From NCBI GenBank assembly GCA_964613665.1, contig CAZTIG010000043.1:1-40302 (forward strand): a stretch of 40,302 nucleotides of DNA, in the 5' to 3' direction. Numbering within the stretch: the first letter of the stretch is position 1; each line of letters opens with the position of its first letter. The translations under genes and the position numbers were made by a program. The notes below the pieces were generated by a model. The model was not told where the DNA came from and did no database searches. It saw nothing but the letters and a program-made list of their open reading frames with translations. The stretch comes from CAZQFV01 sp964613665. Its GTDB lineage: Bacteria > Chloroflexota > Chloroflexia > DTKN01. Shown one piece after another: positions 8,851 through 17,344 of the stretch.

Positions 8851-9749
8851 GCGCGTGGCACTATGGCGGGCAGGCGTTGTTGGAGGGGGTGATGATCCGC
8901 GGCCGGCAGGGCATGGCCATCGCGGTGCGGGCACCGGCGGGGGAGATCGTCATGCACGAGGAGCGGGTGGCGCTGCCCGGCGGGGCCTGGCGCTGGCCCT
9001 TTCTGCGGGGCCTGTCCAGCCTGTGGGAGACGCTGAAGCTGGGCGTGCGCGCGCTGAACTTTTCCGCCAACGTGGCGCTGCAAGAGCCGGCCGCGTCCTC
9101 CGCCCCGGCGGGGGAGGAGAAAGGCGCCGACAAGCCGGCGCAGGTGGGCACCGGCACGATGGTGGTGGTCGTCGTGCTGGCGCTGGCCCTGGGCATCGGG
9201 CTCTTCTTCGTCGTGCCGCTGCTCCTCTCGCGCATGGCGCAGGAGGTCTGGGTGCAGGCACTGCTGGAGAGCGTCATCCGGCTGGTGCTCGTGCTCCTGT
9301 ACTTTGTGCTGATCGCCCAGCTCCCCGACCTGAAGCGTGTCTTTGCCTACCACGGGGCCGAGCACAAGGCCGTCAACGCCCTGGAGGCGGGGGCGGCGCT
9401 CGACGTGGAGGGGGTGCGGCCGTTCGGCACGGCCCACACCCGCTGCGGCACGGCCTTCCTGCTGCTGGTGGTGGTGCTCTCCATCCCCCTGCTGGTCCCT
9501 TTCAACGGGCTGCCCTTTGGCTGGCGGCTGGCCTCGCGCATCCTGCTGGTGCCGGTGATCGCCGCGGTGGCCTACGAGCTGATGCGCCTGGGAGCGGCGC
9601 ATTTCGAGCGGCCGGTGGTGCGGGCGCTGCTCGCGCCGGCCCTGCTCCTGCAGCGCCTGACCACGCGCCCGCCCGACGACGGGATGCTCGAGGTGGCCAT
9701 CGCCGCCCTGAAGCGGGCGCGGGAGCTCGACGGGGCGACGGCGCCCTGA
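8847..9749 (+). CDS. DUF1385 / YqhQ-like membrane protein
   Basis: A 300-residue DUF1385 protein. The N-terminal signature WHYGGQALLEGVMIRG and the central YHGAEHKAVNALE and HTRCGTAFLL are diagnostic of this family. Predicted membrane segments are about 105-130 (VVVVVLALALGIGLFFVV), 140-165, 205-230 and 235-260. The function of the family is unknown. Its start overlaps queD by four bases, so the pair is translationally coupled; whether they are functionally linked is unknown. Confidence 0.85.
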   Translation: MSAWHYGGQALLEGVMIRGRQGMAIAVRAPAGEIVMHEERVALPGGAWRWPFLRGLSSLWETLKLGVRALNFSANVALQEPAASSAPAGEEKGADKPAQVGTGTMVVVVVLALALGIGLFFVVPLLLSRMAQEVWVQALLESVIRLVLVLLYFVLIAQLPDLKRVFAYHGAEHKAVNALEAGAALDVEGVRPFGTAHTRCGTAFLLLVVVLSIPLLVPFNGLPFGWRLASRILLVPVIAAVAYELMRLGAAHFERPVVRALLAPALLLQRLTTRPPDDGMLEVAIAALKRARELDGATAP

Positions 9750-9852
9750 CGCCGACGGCTGCCGGCCGGAGACTGCCTGTGCCGCAGGGATGCCCACCGG
9801 AGAGACCGTTCGTGGTGCGCCGACATTTCCGTCCGGATCCCAGGCCCTGCTT

Positions 9853-9881
9853 TTGACGCTGTGCTGCCGCTGTGCTATAAT
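9853..9881 (+). promoter_or_regulatory. Sigma70-type promoter of the formate dehydrogenase operon
   Basis: TTGACG (9853-9858), a 17-nt spacer ending in TGC, and a consensus TATAAT (9876-9881). The extended -10 TGn is present. NuoE starts about 57 nt after the expected transcription start. Confidence 0.8.
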
Positions 9882-9944
9882 CGCCGCAGCCCGCCCGTCT
9901 GTGGATTTGTTCACGAAGGACCGTCTTTGCCAGGAGGTCGGCGC

Positions 9945-10442
9945 ATGAGCACAGCCAGCGATGCCCCGGTTGACCTTGCCCTGTTGGACCCTATCTTCGA
10001 GCAGTACGCCGGCCAGTTGGGGGCGTTGATCCCGGCCCTGCAAAAGGCCCAGGAGGTCTACGGCTACCTGCCGGTGGAAGTGCTGCAGCGCATCTCCAGC
10101 CGCCTGGGCGTCCCCCTGAGCAAGGTCTACGGCGTGGCCACCTTCTACGCCCAGTTCTACCTGGAGAAGCGCGGCCGGCACGTGCTCAAGCTGTGCGACG
10201 GCACGGCCTGCCACGTCAAGGGGGCGCCGGGCCTGTTGAGCGCGGTTCGGCAGGAGTTTGGCGTGGCCCCGGGCGAGACCACGGCCGATGGGGAGCTCAC
10301 GGTGGAGATCGTCTACTGCATGGGCTCCTGCGCCCTGGCCCCGGTGGTGGTCATGGACGGGCAGGTCACGGGGCGCATGCTGCCCGACTCGCTGCTGCGC
10401 AAAGTCAAGAAGCAGGTGGTTCCGCCCGAAGAGGGCGCGTAG
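9945..10442 (+). CDS. nuoE: NuoE-like [2Fe-2S] thioredoxin-fold subunit of the formate dehydrogenase complex
   Basis: A 165-residue NuoE/HoxE/HydC-type subunit. The helical N-terminal part (ALIPALQKAQEVYGYLPVEV, then VYGVATFYAQF) is classic NuoE. The [2Fe-2S] ligands are CDGTAC (CxxxxC, about residues 84-89) and CMGSCAL (CxxxC, about 125-129). It passes electrons between the FMN subunit and the other clusters. The start ATG 9945 has AGGAGG about eight nt upstream. It is the first gene of an operon with the NuoF-GltD fusion (9-nt gap) and the selenocysteine formate dehydrogenase. Subunits of this type are shared by bifurcating hydrogenases, NAD-dependent formate dehydrogenases and Stn-type transhydrogenases. 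Confidence 0.93.
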   Translation: MSTASDAPVDLALLDPIFEQYAGQLGALIPALQKAQEVYGYLPVEVLQRISSRLGVPLSKVYGVATFYAQFYLEKRGRHVLKLCDGTACHVKGAPGLLSAVRQEFGVAPGETTADGELTVEIVYCMGSCALAPVVVMDGQVTGRMLPDSLLRKVKKQVVPPEEGA

Positions 10443-10451
10443 AGGTGATCG

Positions 10452-13400
10452 ATGGCGGTTACAGTGATCGAAGGGCTCGCCGCAACCAGGGCAGAGGCCC
10501 GCGCCCGCTGGCAGCAGAAGCTCGACGCCGACCTGTACATCACCGTCGGCATGGGCACCTGCGGGCTGGCCGCCGGCGCTGCCGAGGCGCTGGCGGCGAT
10601 CGAGGACCAGGTGCGCCGGCGCGGGATGGAGGCGGTGATCAGCCAGGTCGGCTGCGTCGGCATGTGCTCGTATGAGCCGATGGTCGAGCTGCAGGCGCGC
10701 GGCCGGCCGCGGGTGAACTACGGTCGGGCCACCGACGCGAACATCGCCGAGATCGTGGCCTCCTACCTGGACGGCGCGCCCCTGCAGAGGGGTATCGTCG
10801 TCGGCGAGGTCGTCCCGGTGGTCGTGGAGCAGAACGGCTACTCGTTGCAATCGCTCTCCTTCGTCGACCCCGAGAGCAAGGAGAAGATCTCCTTCCACCA
10901 GAAGCAGCTGCGCATCGTCCTGAGCAACTGCGGGCTGATCGACCCGGAGTCGCTTGAAGACTACCTGGCGCTGGATGGCTACTGCGCCCTGGAGAAGGCG
11001 CTGGCCATGGCCCCGGAGGCGGTGATCGACGAGATGGTGCGTTCGGGGCTGCGCGGCCGCGGCGGCGGCGGCTTCTCCACCGGCACCAAGTGGGGCCTGG
11101 CGCGCAAGACGCCGCGCTGGCCCAAGTACGTCATCTGCAACGCCGACGAGGGCGACCCGGGGGCCTTCATGGACCGCTCCATCCTGGAGGGCGACCCGCA
11201 CTCCCTACTCGAGGGCATGATCATCGCCGGCTATGCCATCGGGGCGCAGGCCGGCTACATCTATTGCCGCGCCGAGTACCCCCTGGCCATCAAGCGCCTG
11301 CGCATTGCCATGGCGCAGGCCCACGAGGCCGGCCTCCTCGGCCAGAACATCCTTGGCTCCGGGTTCGATTTCGAGATCCACATCAAGGAGGGGGCGGGGG
11401 CCTTTGTCTGCGGCGAGGAGACGGCGCTGATGGCCTCCATCCAGGGCGAGCGCGGGCAGCCCTGGCCCCGGCCGCCCTACCCGGCGGTGGCCGGGCTGTG
11501 GGGCCAGCCCAGCAACGTCAACAACGTCAAGAGCTATGCCTACACCCCGCGCATCATCCGCCTGGGGGCCGACTGGTTCAAGGGCTTGGGCACCGAGGGC
11601 AGCCCGGGCACGGCCGTCTTTGCCCTGACGGGCATGGTCAACCGCACCGGCCTGGTCGAGGTGCCCATGGGCATCACCCTGGGCCAGATCATCTACGACG
11701 TCGGCGGCGGCATCCAAGGTGGCAAGAAGTTCAAGGCCGTGCAGACCGGCGGGCCGCTGGGCGGCTGCCTGCCCGAGTCCTATCTGGACACGCCGGTGGA
11801 CTTTGACTCCCTGCGCGCCGCCGGGGCCACCATGGGCTCGGGCGGCATGATCGTGGCCGACGAGACCACCTGCATGGTGGAGTTTTCCAAGTACTTTATG
11901 AAGTTCGTCTGCGACGAGTCGTGCGGCAAGTGCCCGCCCTGCCGCATCGGCAGCACGCGCCTGCTGGAGATCCTGGAGCGCATCACCGCCGGCAAGGGCG
12001 TTCCCGAGGACATCGAGCGCATCCGCGAGCTGGCAGAGGGCATGCAGAAGGGCTCGCTCTGCGCGCTGGGGCAGCTTGCACCCTCGCCGGTCCTGTCGGC
12101 GCTGCGCCACTTTGAGGAAGAGTTCTGGATCCACATCCGCGAGGCCCGCTGCCCGGCGGCCTCCTGCCAGATGCTGGTGCGGGCCAACTGCACCAGCGCC
12201 TGCCCGGCCGGCGTCGATGCCCCGGCCTACCTGGCCCTGGTCGCCCAGGGTCGCTACGCCGAGGCCCTGGCCGTGCACCGCGACGCCAACCCCTTTGCCA
12301 TGATCTGCGGCCGGGTCTGCCCGGCCTTTTGCGAGGCCCGCTGCCGCCGCGGCCAGATCGACGAGCCCATCGCCATCCGCCAGGTCAAGCGCTTCATGGC
12401 CGACCGGTACTACGCCGAGCCCTGGACCCCGCCGAAGCTGGCCCGCGAGAAGGATATCCAGGTAGCCGTCGTCGGGGCCGGGCCCTGCGGCCTCACTGCG
12501 GCGCTGCGCCTGGCCCAGCGCGGCTACCAGGTCACCGTGTTCGAGCGCATGCCCCTGCCCGGCGGGATGATGACCTATGGCATCCCGGCCTACCGCCTGC
12601 CGCGCGAGCCCCTCTTTGCCGAGATCAACCACATCCGCCGGGCCGGCGTGGAGATCCGCTGCAACATGGAGCTGGGCACGGACTTTACCATCAAGGGGCT
12701 GCAGAAAGAGGGCTACCGGGCCATCGTCCTGGCGCTGGGGGCCCACCGCAGCCGCAGCCTGGGCGTGCACGGCGAGGACAAGGATGGCGTCTACCACGCC
12801 GTCCAGATGCTGCGCGACATCGCCCTGGGCAACCTGCCCGACCTGGCCGGCAAGCGCGTCGTCGTCGTCGGCGGCGGCGACACGGCCATGGACGCCGCCC
12901 GCTCGGCCTGGCGACTGGGGGCCAAAGAGGTCCACGTGGTCTACCGGCGGGCCCGCGACGACATGCCGGCTACTCCCGAAGAGGTGGAAGGGGCCATGGA
13001 GGAGGGGGTGCAGTTCCACTTCCTGACCAACCCCGTGCTCGTCCTGGGCGACCGCCGCGTCACCGGCGTGCGCCTGCAGCGCCAGCGCCTGGGCGAGTAC
13101 GACTCCAGCGGCCGCCGCCGGCCCGTGCCCATGCCCGGCACCGAGTTCGACATGCCCTGCGACCTGCTGGTCCCGGCCATCGGCCAGATCACCTGGGTGA
13201 CCGACGAGAGCCTGGGCATGCTGCGGGCGGCCACCTTCGAGGTGGGCAAAGCCTTTGAGCTGAGCATCCCCGGCGTCTTTGCCGCCGGCGATGCCGTCGG
13301 CGGGCCGGCCACCGTGGTCCAGGCCGTGGCCCACGGCAACCAGGTGGCGCTGACCGTGGACCACTACCTGACCACCGGTGAGCTGGGCGGGGTCTACTAC

Positions 13401-13622
13401 CACCCCCAGCGGCACGACGTGGCCCAGCTCTACAACGTGGAGGACTATGCCAACGCCCACCGGCCCGTGCCGCGCATGCTCACGCCCGAGGAGCGTTTCC
13501 GGCGCAAGGGTTTTGCCGAGGTGGAGATGGAGCTGGACGAGCACACCATCCAGGAGGAATGCAAGCGCTGCCTGCGCTGCGACCTGGAGTGGCTGGAACG
13601 GATCGGGGAACCGTTGCCCTAG
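10452..13622 (+). CDS. NuoF-GltD fusion: NADH-binding FMN subunit joined to an NAD(P)H/FAD oxidoreductase
   Basis: A 1056-residue, two-enzyme polypeptide. Residues 1-120 form a thioredoxin-like domain (GMGTCGLAAGA, VGCVGMC). Residues about 125-560 are NuoF: the FMN/NADH site RGRGGGGFSTGTKWG, then NADEGDPGAF, and the [4Fe-4S] ligands CGKCPPC (about 491-497) with a fourth Cys in GSLCALGQ (about 536). From about 570 it becomes GltD-like: an N-terminal double-cluster domain (NCTSACPAGVDAP, CGRVCPAFCEARCRRGQ), an FAD site GAGPCGLTAA (about 675) and a second dinucleotide site VVVGGGDTAMDAARS (about 803). It ends with CKRCLRCDLEW. NuoF-GltD fusions are known from Stn-type (Sporomusa-type Nfn) transhydrogenases. 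Here the fusion sits with a formate dehydrogenase, so the complex could link formate, NAD(H) and NADP(H); that coupling is inference. Confidence 0.9.
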   Translation: MAVTVIEGLAATRAEARARWQQKLDADLYITVGMGTCGLAAGAAEALAAIEDQVRRRGMEAVISQVGCVGMCSYEPMVELQARGRPRVNYGRATDANIAEIVASYLDGAPLQRGIVVGEVVPVVVEQNGYSLQSLSFVDPESKEKISFHQKQLRIVLSNCGLIDPESLEDYLALDGYCALEKALAMAPEAVIDEMVRSGLRGRGGGGFSTGTKWGLARKTPRWPKYVICNADEGDPGAFMDRSILEGDPHSLLEGMIIAGYAIGAQAGYIYCRAEYPLAIKRLRIAMAQAHEAGLLGQNILGSGFDFEIHIKEGAGAFVCGEETALMASIQGERGQPWPRPPYPAVAGLWGQPSNVNNVKSYAYTPRIIRLGADWFKGLGTEGSPGTAVFALTGMVNRTGLVEVPMGITLGQIIYDVGGGIQGGKKFKAVQTGGPLGGCLPESYLDTPVDFDSLRAAGATMGSGGMIVADETTCMVEFSKYFMKFVCDESCGKCPPCRIGSTRLLEILERITAGKGVPEDIERIRELAEGMQKGSLCALGQLAPSPVLSALRHFEEEFWIHIREARCPAASCQMLVRANCTSACPAGVDAPAYLALVAQGRYAEALAVHRDANPFAMICGRVCPAFCEARCRRGQIDEPIAIRQVKRFMADRYYAEPWTPPKLAREKDIQVAVVGAGPCGLTAALRLAQRGYQVTVFERMPLPGGMMTYGIPAYRLPREPLFAEINHIRRAGVEIRCNMELGTDFTIKGLQKEGYRAIVLALGAHRSRSLGVHGEDKDGVYHAVQMLRDIALGNLPDLAGKRVVVVGGGDTAMDAARSAWRLGAKEVHVVYRRARDDMPATPEEVEGAMEEGVQFHFLTNPVLVLGDRRVTGVRLQRQRLGEYDSSGRRRPVPMPGTEFDMPCDLLVPAIGQITWVTDESLGMLRAATFEVGKAFELSIPGVFAAGDAVGGPATVVQAVAHGNQVALTVDHYLTTGELGGVYYHPQRHDVAQLYNVEDYANAHRPVPRMLTPEERFRRKGFAEVEMELDEHTIQEECKRCLRCDLEWLERIGEPLP

Positions 13623-13681
13623 GAGCGATCAGCGATCGGCGATCAGCCGCTGAAAGCTGACCCCTGATCGTGGATCGCTCA
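13623..13681. repeat. Palindromic spacer repeat between nuoF-gltD and fdhA
   Basis: GAGCGATC (13623-13630) pairs with GATCGCTC (13673-13680), and inside it GATCAG (13641-13646) pairs with CTGATC (13664-13669). The left arm is a tandem of GCGATC and GATCAGC units. It could fold as a nested hairpin in the mRNA between two cistrons. There is no T-run, so it is not a standard terminator. Confidence 0.65.
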
Positions 13682-13704
13682 AGAAGCGAACACGGAGCGA
13701 GACG

Positions 13705-16500
13705 ATGGCTGTCACCCTCACCATCAACGGTCGGAAGGTTGTCGCTGCGGAGGGCAGCACCATCCTGGAGGCGGCCCGCGGGGCCGGCATCCGCATTCCC
13801 ACCCTCTGTTTCCACCCCGACCTCTCCAACGTGGGCGCCTGCCGGCTCTGCGTGGTCACGGTGGAAAAGGCCCGCGGTCTGCAGACGGCCTGCACTACCC
13901 CGGTCGCCGAGGGCATGGTAGTGGACAGCGAGAGCGAGGAGGCCCGCGCCACCCGCCGCTTCGTCCTGCGCATGCTCCTCAGCGACCACCCCAACGACTG
14001 CATGAAGTGCGAGTCCAACGGCGCCTGCGAGCTGCAGGACCTGGTCTATGAGTACGATGTGGAGTGGCCCCAGGGGAATGGCGCGCGCCACGAATACGAG
14101 GTCGACCCGGACCCCAACCCCTTTATCCGGATCGATCGCAACAAGTGCATCCTCTGTGGGCGCTGCGTGCGCGCCTGCGCCGAGGTGCAGTGCCGCAGCG
14201 TCTGGAGCTTTGCCTACCGCGGCTTCCGGTCCAAGCTGGTGGCCGGCGTGGATCAGCCCATGCTGGAGGCCCGCTGCGAGTCGTGCGGCCAGTGCGTGGC
14301 CTACTGCCCCGTCGGCGCCCTCTTCGACAAGATGGCGGTCAAGGCCGGCCGCGCCAGCCAGGTCCGCAAGGTGCGCACCGTCTGCCCCTACTGCGGCGTG
14401 GGTTGTTCCTTCGACCTGAACGTGCGCGACGGCCGCATCGTCCGCGTCACCTCGGCCCCCGACGCGGCGGTCAACGGCATGGCCCTCTGCGTCAAGGGGC
14501 GCTACGGCTACGACTTTGTCCACCATCCCGACCGCCTGGCCCGCCCGCGCGTGCGCAGGTATCTGCTCGACGGCCAGGACAAGCCCGACCCGCTCAACCT
14601 TCCATCTTCGATCGTCGATCGTCAATGGGATTGGGTGGAGGTGGATTGGGATACGGCGCTGGACATCGCCGCGCGCCGGCTGCGCCAGGTCCGCGACGGC
14701 TACGGCGGCGACAGCGTCGGCGTGCTGGCCTCGGCCAAGTGCACCCTCGAGGAAAACTACCTGATGAACAAGTTCGCCCGGCAGGTGATCGGGACGAACA
14801 ACATCGACCACTGTGCCAGGCTTTGACACAGCAGCACCGTGGCCGGTCTGGCCACCAGCTTCGGGTCCGGGGCGATGACCAACTCGATGGACGACGTGGC
14901 GCAGCACGCCGCGGCGATGCTGGTCATCGGTTCCAACACCACCGAGCAGCACCCCGTCTTCGGGACGATGATCCGCCGGGCCGTGCTCAAGCGCGGCGTC
15001 AAGCTGGTCGTGGCCGACCCGCGGCGGATCGACCTGACCGAGTTCGCCGCACTGCACGTCCGCCACCGGCCCGGCACCGATGTGGCCCTGGTCAACGGGC
15101 TGATGCACGTCATTCTGGAAAAGGGCTGGGAGGACAGGGCCTTTATCGCCGAGCGCACGGAGGGGTTCGAGGAGTTCCAGCCCGTCGTCGCGCAGTACCC
15201 GCCGGCCCGGGTGGCCGAGATCACCGGCGTGCCACCCGAGCAGCTCTACCAGGCGGCCGAGATCCTGGCTACCAACAAGCCGATGGCGGTGATGTGGGCT
15301 ATGGGCATCACCCAGCACATCGTCGGCGTGCGCAACGTGATGAGCCTGGCCAACCTGCAGATGCTCCTGGGCAACATGGGCGTGGCCGGCGGGGGGGTCA
15401 ACCCGCTGCGCGGCCAGAACAACGTCCAGGGGGCCTGCGACATGGGCGGCCTGCCGGACTTTTACCCGGGCTACCAGAAGGTGGTGAGCGAGGAGGCCCG
15501 CCGGAAGTTCGAGGCGGCCTGGGGCGTGCCGCTGTCGCCGGAGGTGGGGCTGACCGTCACCGAGATGATCCCCGGCATCGCCGAGGGCCGCATCCACGCC
15601 CTCTACATCCTGGGCGAGGACCCGGTGATGACCGACCCCGACAGCAACCACATCCGCCGCTGCCTGGAGCGGTGCGACTTCCTCGTCCTGCAGGAGATCT
15701 TTCCCTCGGAGACGGCGGCCTACGCCGACGTGCTGCTGCCGGGCGCGGCGTTCGCCGAGAAGAGCGGCACCTTCACCAACACCGAGCGGCGCATCCAGCT
15801 GGTGCGCCAGGCGATCGATCCGCCGGGCGAGGCCCGCGCCGACTGGCGCATCACTGCCGACCTGGCCCGGCGCGTGCTGGCCGGGGGCGGCCGCCAGGTG
15901 GAGGAGGCGCCCTACGCCGGCTGGGAGTACGCCGGGCCGGCCCAGGTCATGGCCGAGATCAACGCCCTGACCCCCAGCTACGCCGGCGTCACCTATGAGC
16001 GGCTGGAGCGCGGCGAGCGCCTGCAGTGGCCGGTCAGGGACGCCGCGCACCCGGGCACGCCGATCCTGCACGTGGGCCAGTTCACCCGGGGCAAGGGCAA
16101 GTTCGCGCCGCTGGAGCACGTCCCGCCGGCCGAGCTGCCCGACGACGAGTACCCCTTCCTCCTGAGCACTGGGCGGGTCCTCTACCACTGGCACGGCGGC
16201 GAGATGACCCGCCGGGCCAGGGGGCTGCTCGCCGTCTACGGCCAGGCGCTGGTGGAGGTCAACCCCGACGACGCCGCGCGCCTGAAGCTGGATGGCGGCC
16301 GGCGCGTGCGGGTGACCTCGCGCCGCGGCACGATCGAGGCCCAGGCCTGGGTGACCGAGCGCGTGCCGCCGGGCATGGTCTTTGCCAACTTTCACTTTCC
16401 CGGCGAGCAGAACGCCAACGTGCTGACGCTGGCGGCGCTGGACCCGGTGGCCAAGATCCCGGAGTACAAGGTCTGCGCGGTGCGGGTGGAGGTGGCCTGA
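13705..16500 (+). CDS. fdhA: Selenocysteine formate dehydrogenase alpha subunit with NuoG-like N-terminus
   Basis: A 931-residue protein read through an in-frame TGA (14824-14826), giving Sec374 in the context DHCARL-U-HSSTVAGLA. This is the exact site of the catalytic Sec or Cys in formate dehydrogenases, followed by the conserved His. Domains: a [2Fe-2S] ferredoxin (about 1-75; CRLC), a His-Cys cluster (HPNDCMKCESNGAC), two [4Fe-4S] clusters (CILCGRCVRAC; CESCGQCVAYC), and the molybdopterin catalytic region from about 225 (CPYCGVGC, CVKGRYG, then Sec). The C-terminal molybdopterin-binding domain follows (about 805-925). It reversibly oxidises formate to CO2 at a Mo- or W-bis-pterin site in the cytoplasm. 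It lies downstream of nuoE and nuoF-gltD, so it probably forms a soluble NAD(P)-linked complex. Residues about 298-312 are encoded by an AT-richer, repeat-like stretch. Confidence 0.95.
14824..14855 (+). promoter_or_regulatory. UGA selenocysteine codon and bacterial SECIS hairpin of fdhA
   Basis: The UGA (14824-14826) is followed after 12 nt by GTGGCC (14839-14844), loop GGTCT (14845-14849) and GGCCAC (14850-14855). The six-pair stem and GGUCU loop closely resemble the E. coli fdhF SECIS apical loop recognised by SelB, including its distance from the UGA. Confidence 0.85.
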
Positions 16501-16850
16501 GAGGCCCAGTTCGATGGGATGGGTGCCTGGTCCGTTTCCTGTGGCAGTTCTTGGCTGCGAGCTACCCGCCAAAATCCCTTACTCATCTGGGTCACTTTGG
16601 GCTACAATTACTCCCCTATCGCAAAACGCGCCCGCAACCCGTGAGCAGATACTGTGAGAATCAGCGAGTACCTTATGCCGTCCCCGGAGCGGCGGCCGAT
16701 CGCAGAGTCCACCATGATACCTGGCTGGAGGTCCTGAAGCGTGCAGGCTAAAGGTGTGAATGGCGCGAAGGGGATAGTGTGTGCGGTCTCCGGGATGGAG
16801 ACATTGACCCGGTAGAGAGAAAAGGAGGGTCTACGAGTTTCTGACGGAGT
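16501..16850. other. Intergenic region between the fdh operon and the methyltransferase remnant
   Basis: About 350 bases with lower GC than the flanks. A weak TACAAT near 16601-16606 may be a -10 box, with TTACTC about 18 nt upstream. No intact gene is seen. Short frames are interrupted, which fits decayed coding DNA. Confidence 0.4.
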
Positions 16851-17159
16851 GCTTCAAGAACGCGTAGGGAGGAAAGCAATGAGGCGCACGAAGAACAACT
16901 GTTGCTCGGGTTTGTCGGAAGGGCAGAGCAGGTCGGCCACCCGGCACAGAAACCCGTGAAGGTGATCGAACCGCTTGTGCAGATGACCACGCAGAAGGGC
17001 GATTGGGTTCTTGACCCCATGTGCGGTTCCGGTACCACGGGCCTGGTATGCTGGAATCTGGGGCGACGTGCCATCCTCTGCGACATCTCGGAGGAATATG
17101 CTTCTATGGTTGAGAAGCGGTTGAGCATCCGCCGTGACGCCGCGACGGTTCTTGGTTGA
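16845..17159 (+). pseudogene. Remnant of a DNA (N4/N6) methyltransferase, C-terminal part only
   Basis: The frame from 16845 (just after an in-frame stop) to the TGA at 17157-17159 encodes about 104 residues. Residues from 16902 onwards include GHPAQKPVKVIEPLV, DPMCGSGTTGL and ISEEYASMVEKRL. These are the C-terminal part and the SAM-binding motif I (DPxxGSGTT) of type II / Mod-like N4-cytosine or N6-adenine DNA methyltransferases. The target-recognition and upstream catalytic parts are absent, and intact enzymes are several times longer. The only in-frame starts are non-ATG. It is best read as a gene relic from a lost restriction or phage methylase. Its stop codon overlaps the -35 box of the hydrogenase promoter. 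Confidence 0.75.
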
Positions 17160-17184
17160 CACCCCAGCCCTCCTGTGGTATCAT
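17156..17184 (+). promoter_or_regulatory. Sigma70-type promoter of the hydrogenase operon
   Basis: TTGACA (17156-17161), a 17-nt spacer ending in TGG, and TATCAT (17179-17184). It lies at the end of the methyltransferase relic and about 160 nt before the first hydrogenase gene, leaving a long leader. Confidence 0.8.
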
Positions 17185-17272
17185 TCACGAGGCAGCACCC
17201 CTGCCTGGTGGGATGTGCTGAGGATCCTATGCGCATACGACCGGCCCGGACGATGGTGTCTCGGCCCTGCGG

Positions 17273-17313
17273 GGCACAGAGCTTTCCTTTCGCGGAGAGC
17301 GTCTGTGCCTTTT
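17273..17313 (+). terminator. Terminator-like (attenuator) hairpin in the hydrogenase leader
   Basis: GGCACAGA (17273-17280) pairs with TCTGTGCC (17302-17309). Inside, GCTTTCC (17281-17287) pairs with GGAGAGC (17294-17300), leaving one bulged G and a 6-nt loop. TTTT follows at 17310-17313. It lies between the promoter and the start codon of the same operon, so it may act as an attenuator. GCCC (17264-17267) could pair with GGGC (17272-17275) and compete with its base. Confidence 0.65.
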
Positions 17314-17344
17314 CCATTCCGGTCCGATGATCAAGGAGGTAACC

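Noticed and set aside
10452..13622. Two separate genes (nuoF and gltD) joined by a sequencing error
   Set aside because: The frame is continuous with no stop or start signal at the junction, and NuoF-GltD fusions are known in other anaerobes.
14839..16500. A separate molybdopterin oxidoreductase gene starting at GTG 14839
   Set aside because: It is the direct continuation of fdhA through the Sec codon. There is no ribosome-binding site, and the 'start' lies in the SECIS stem.
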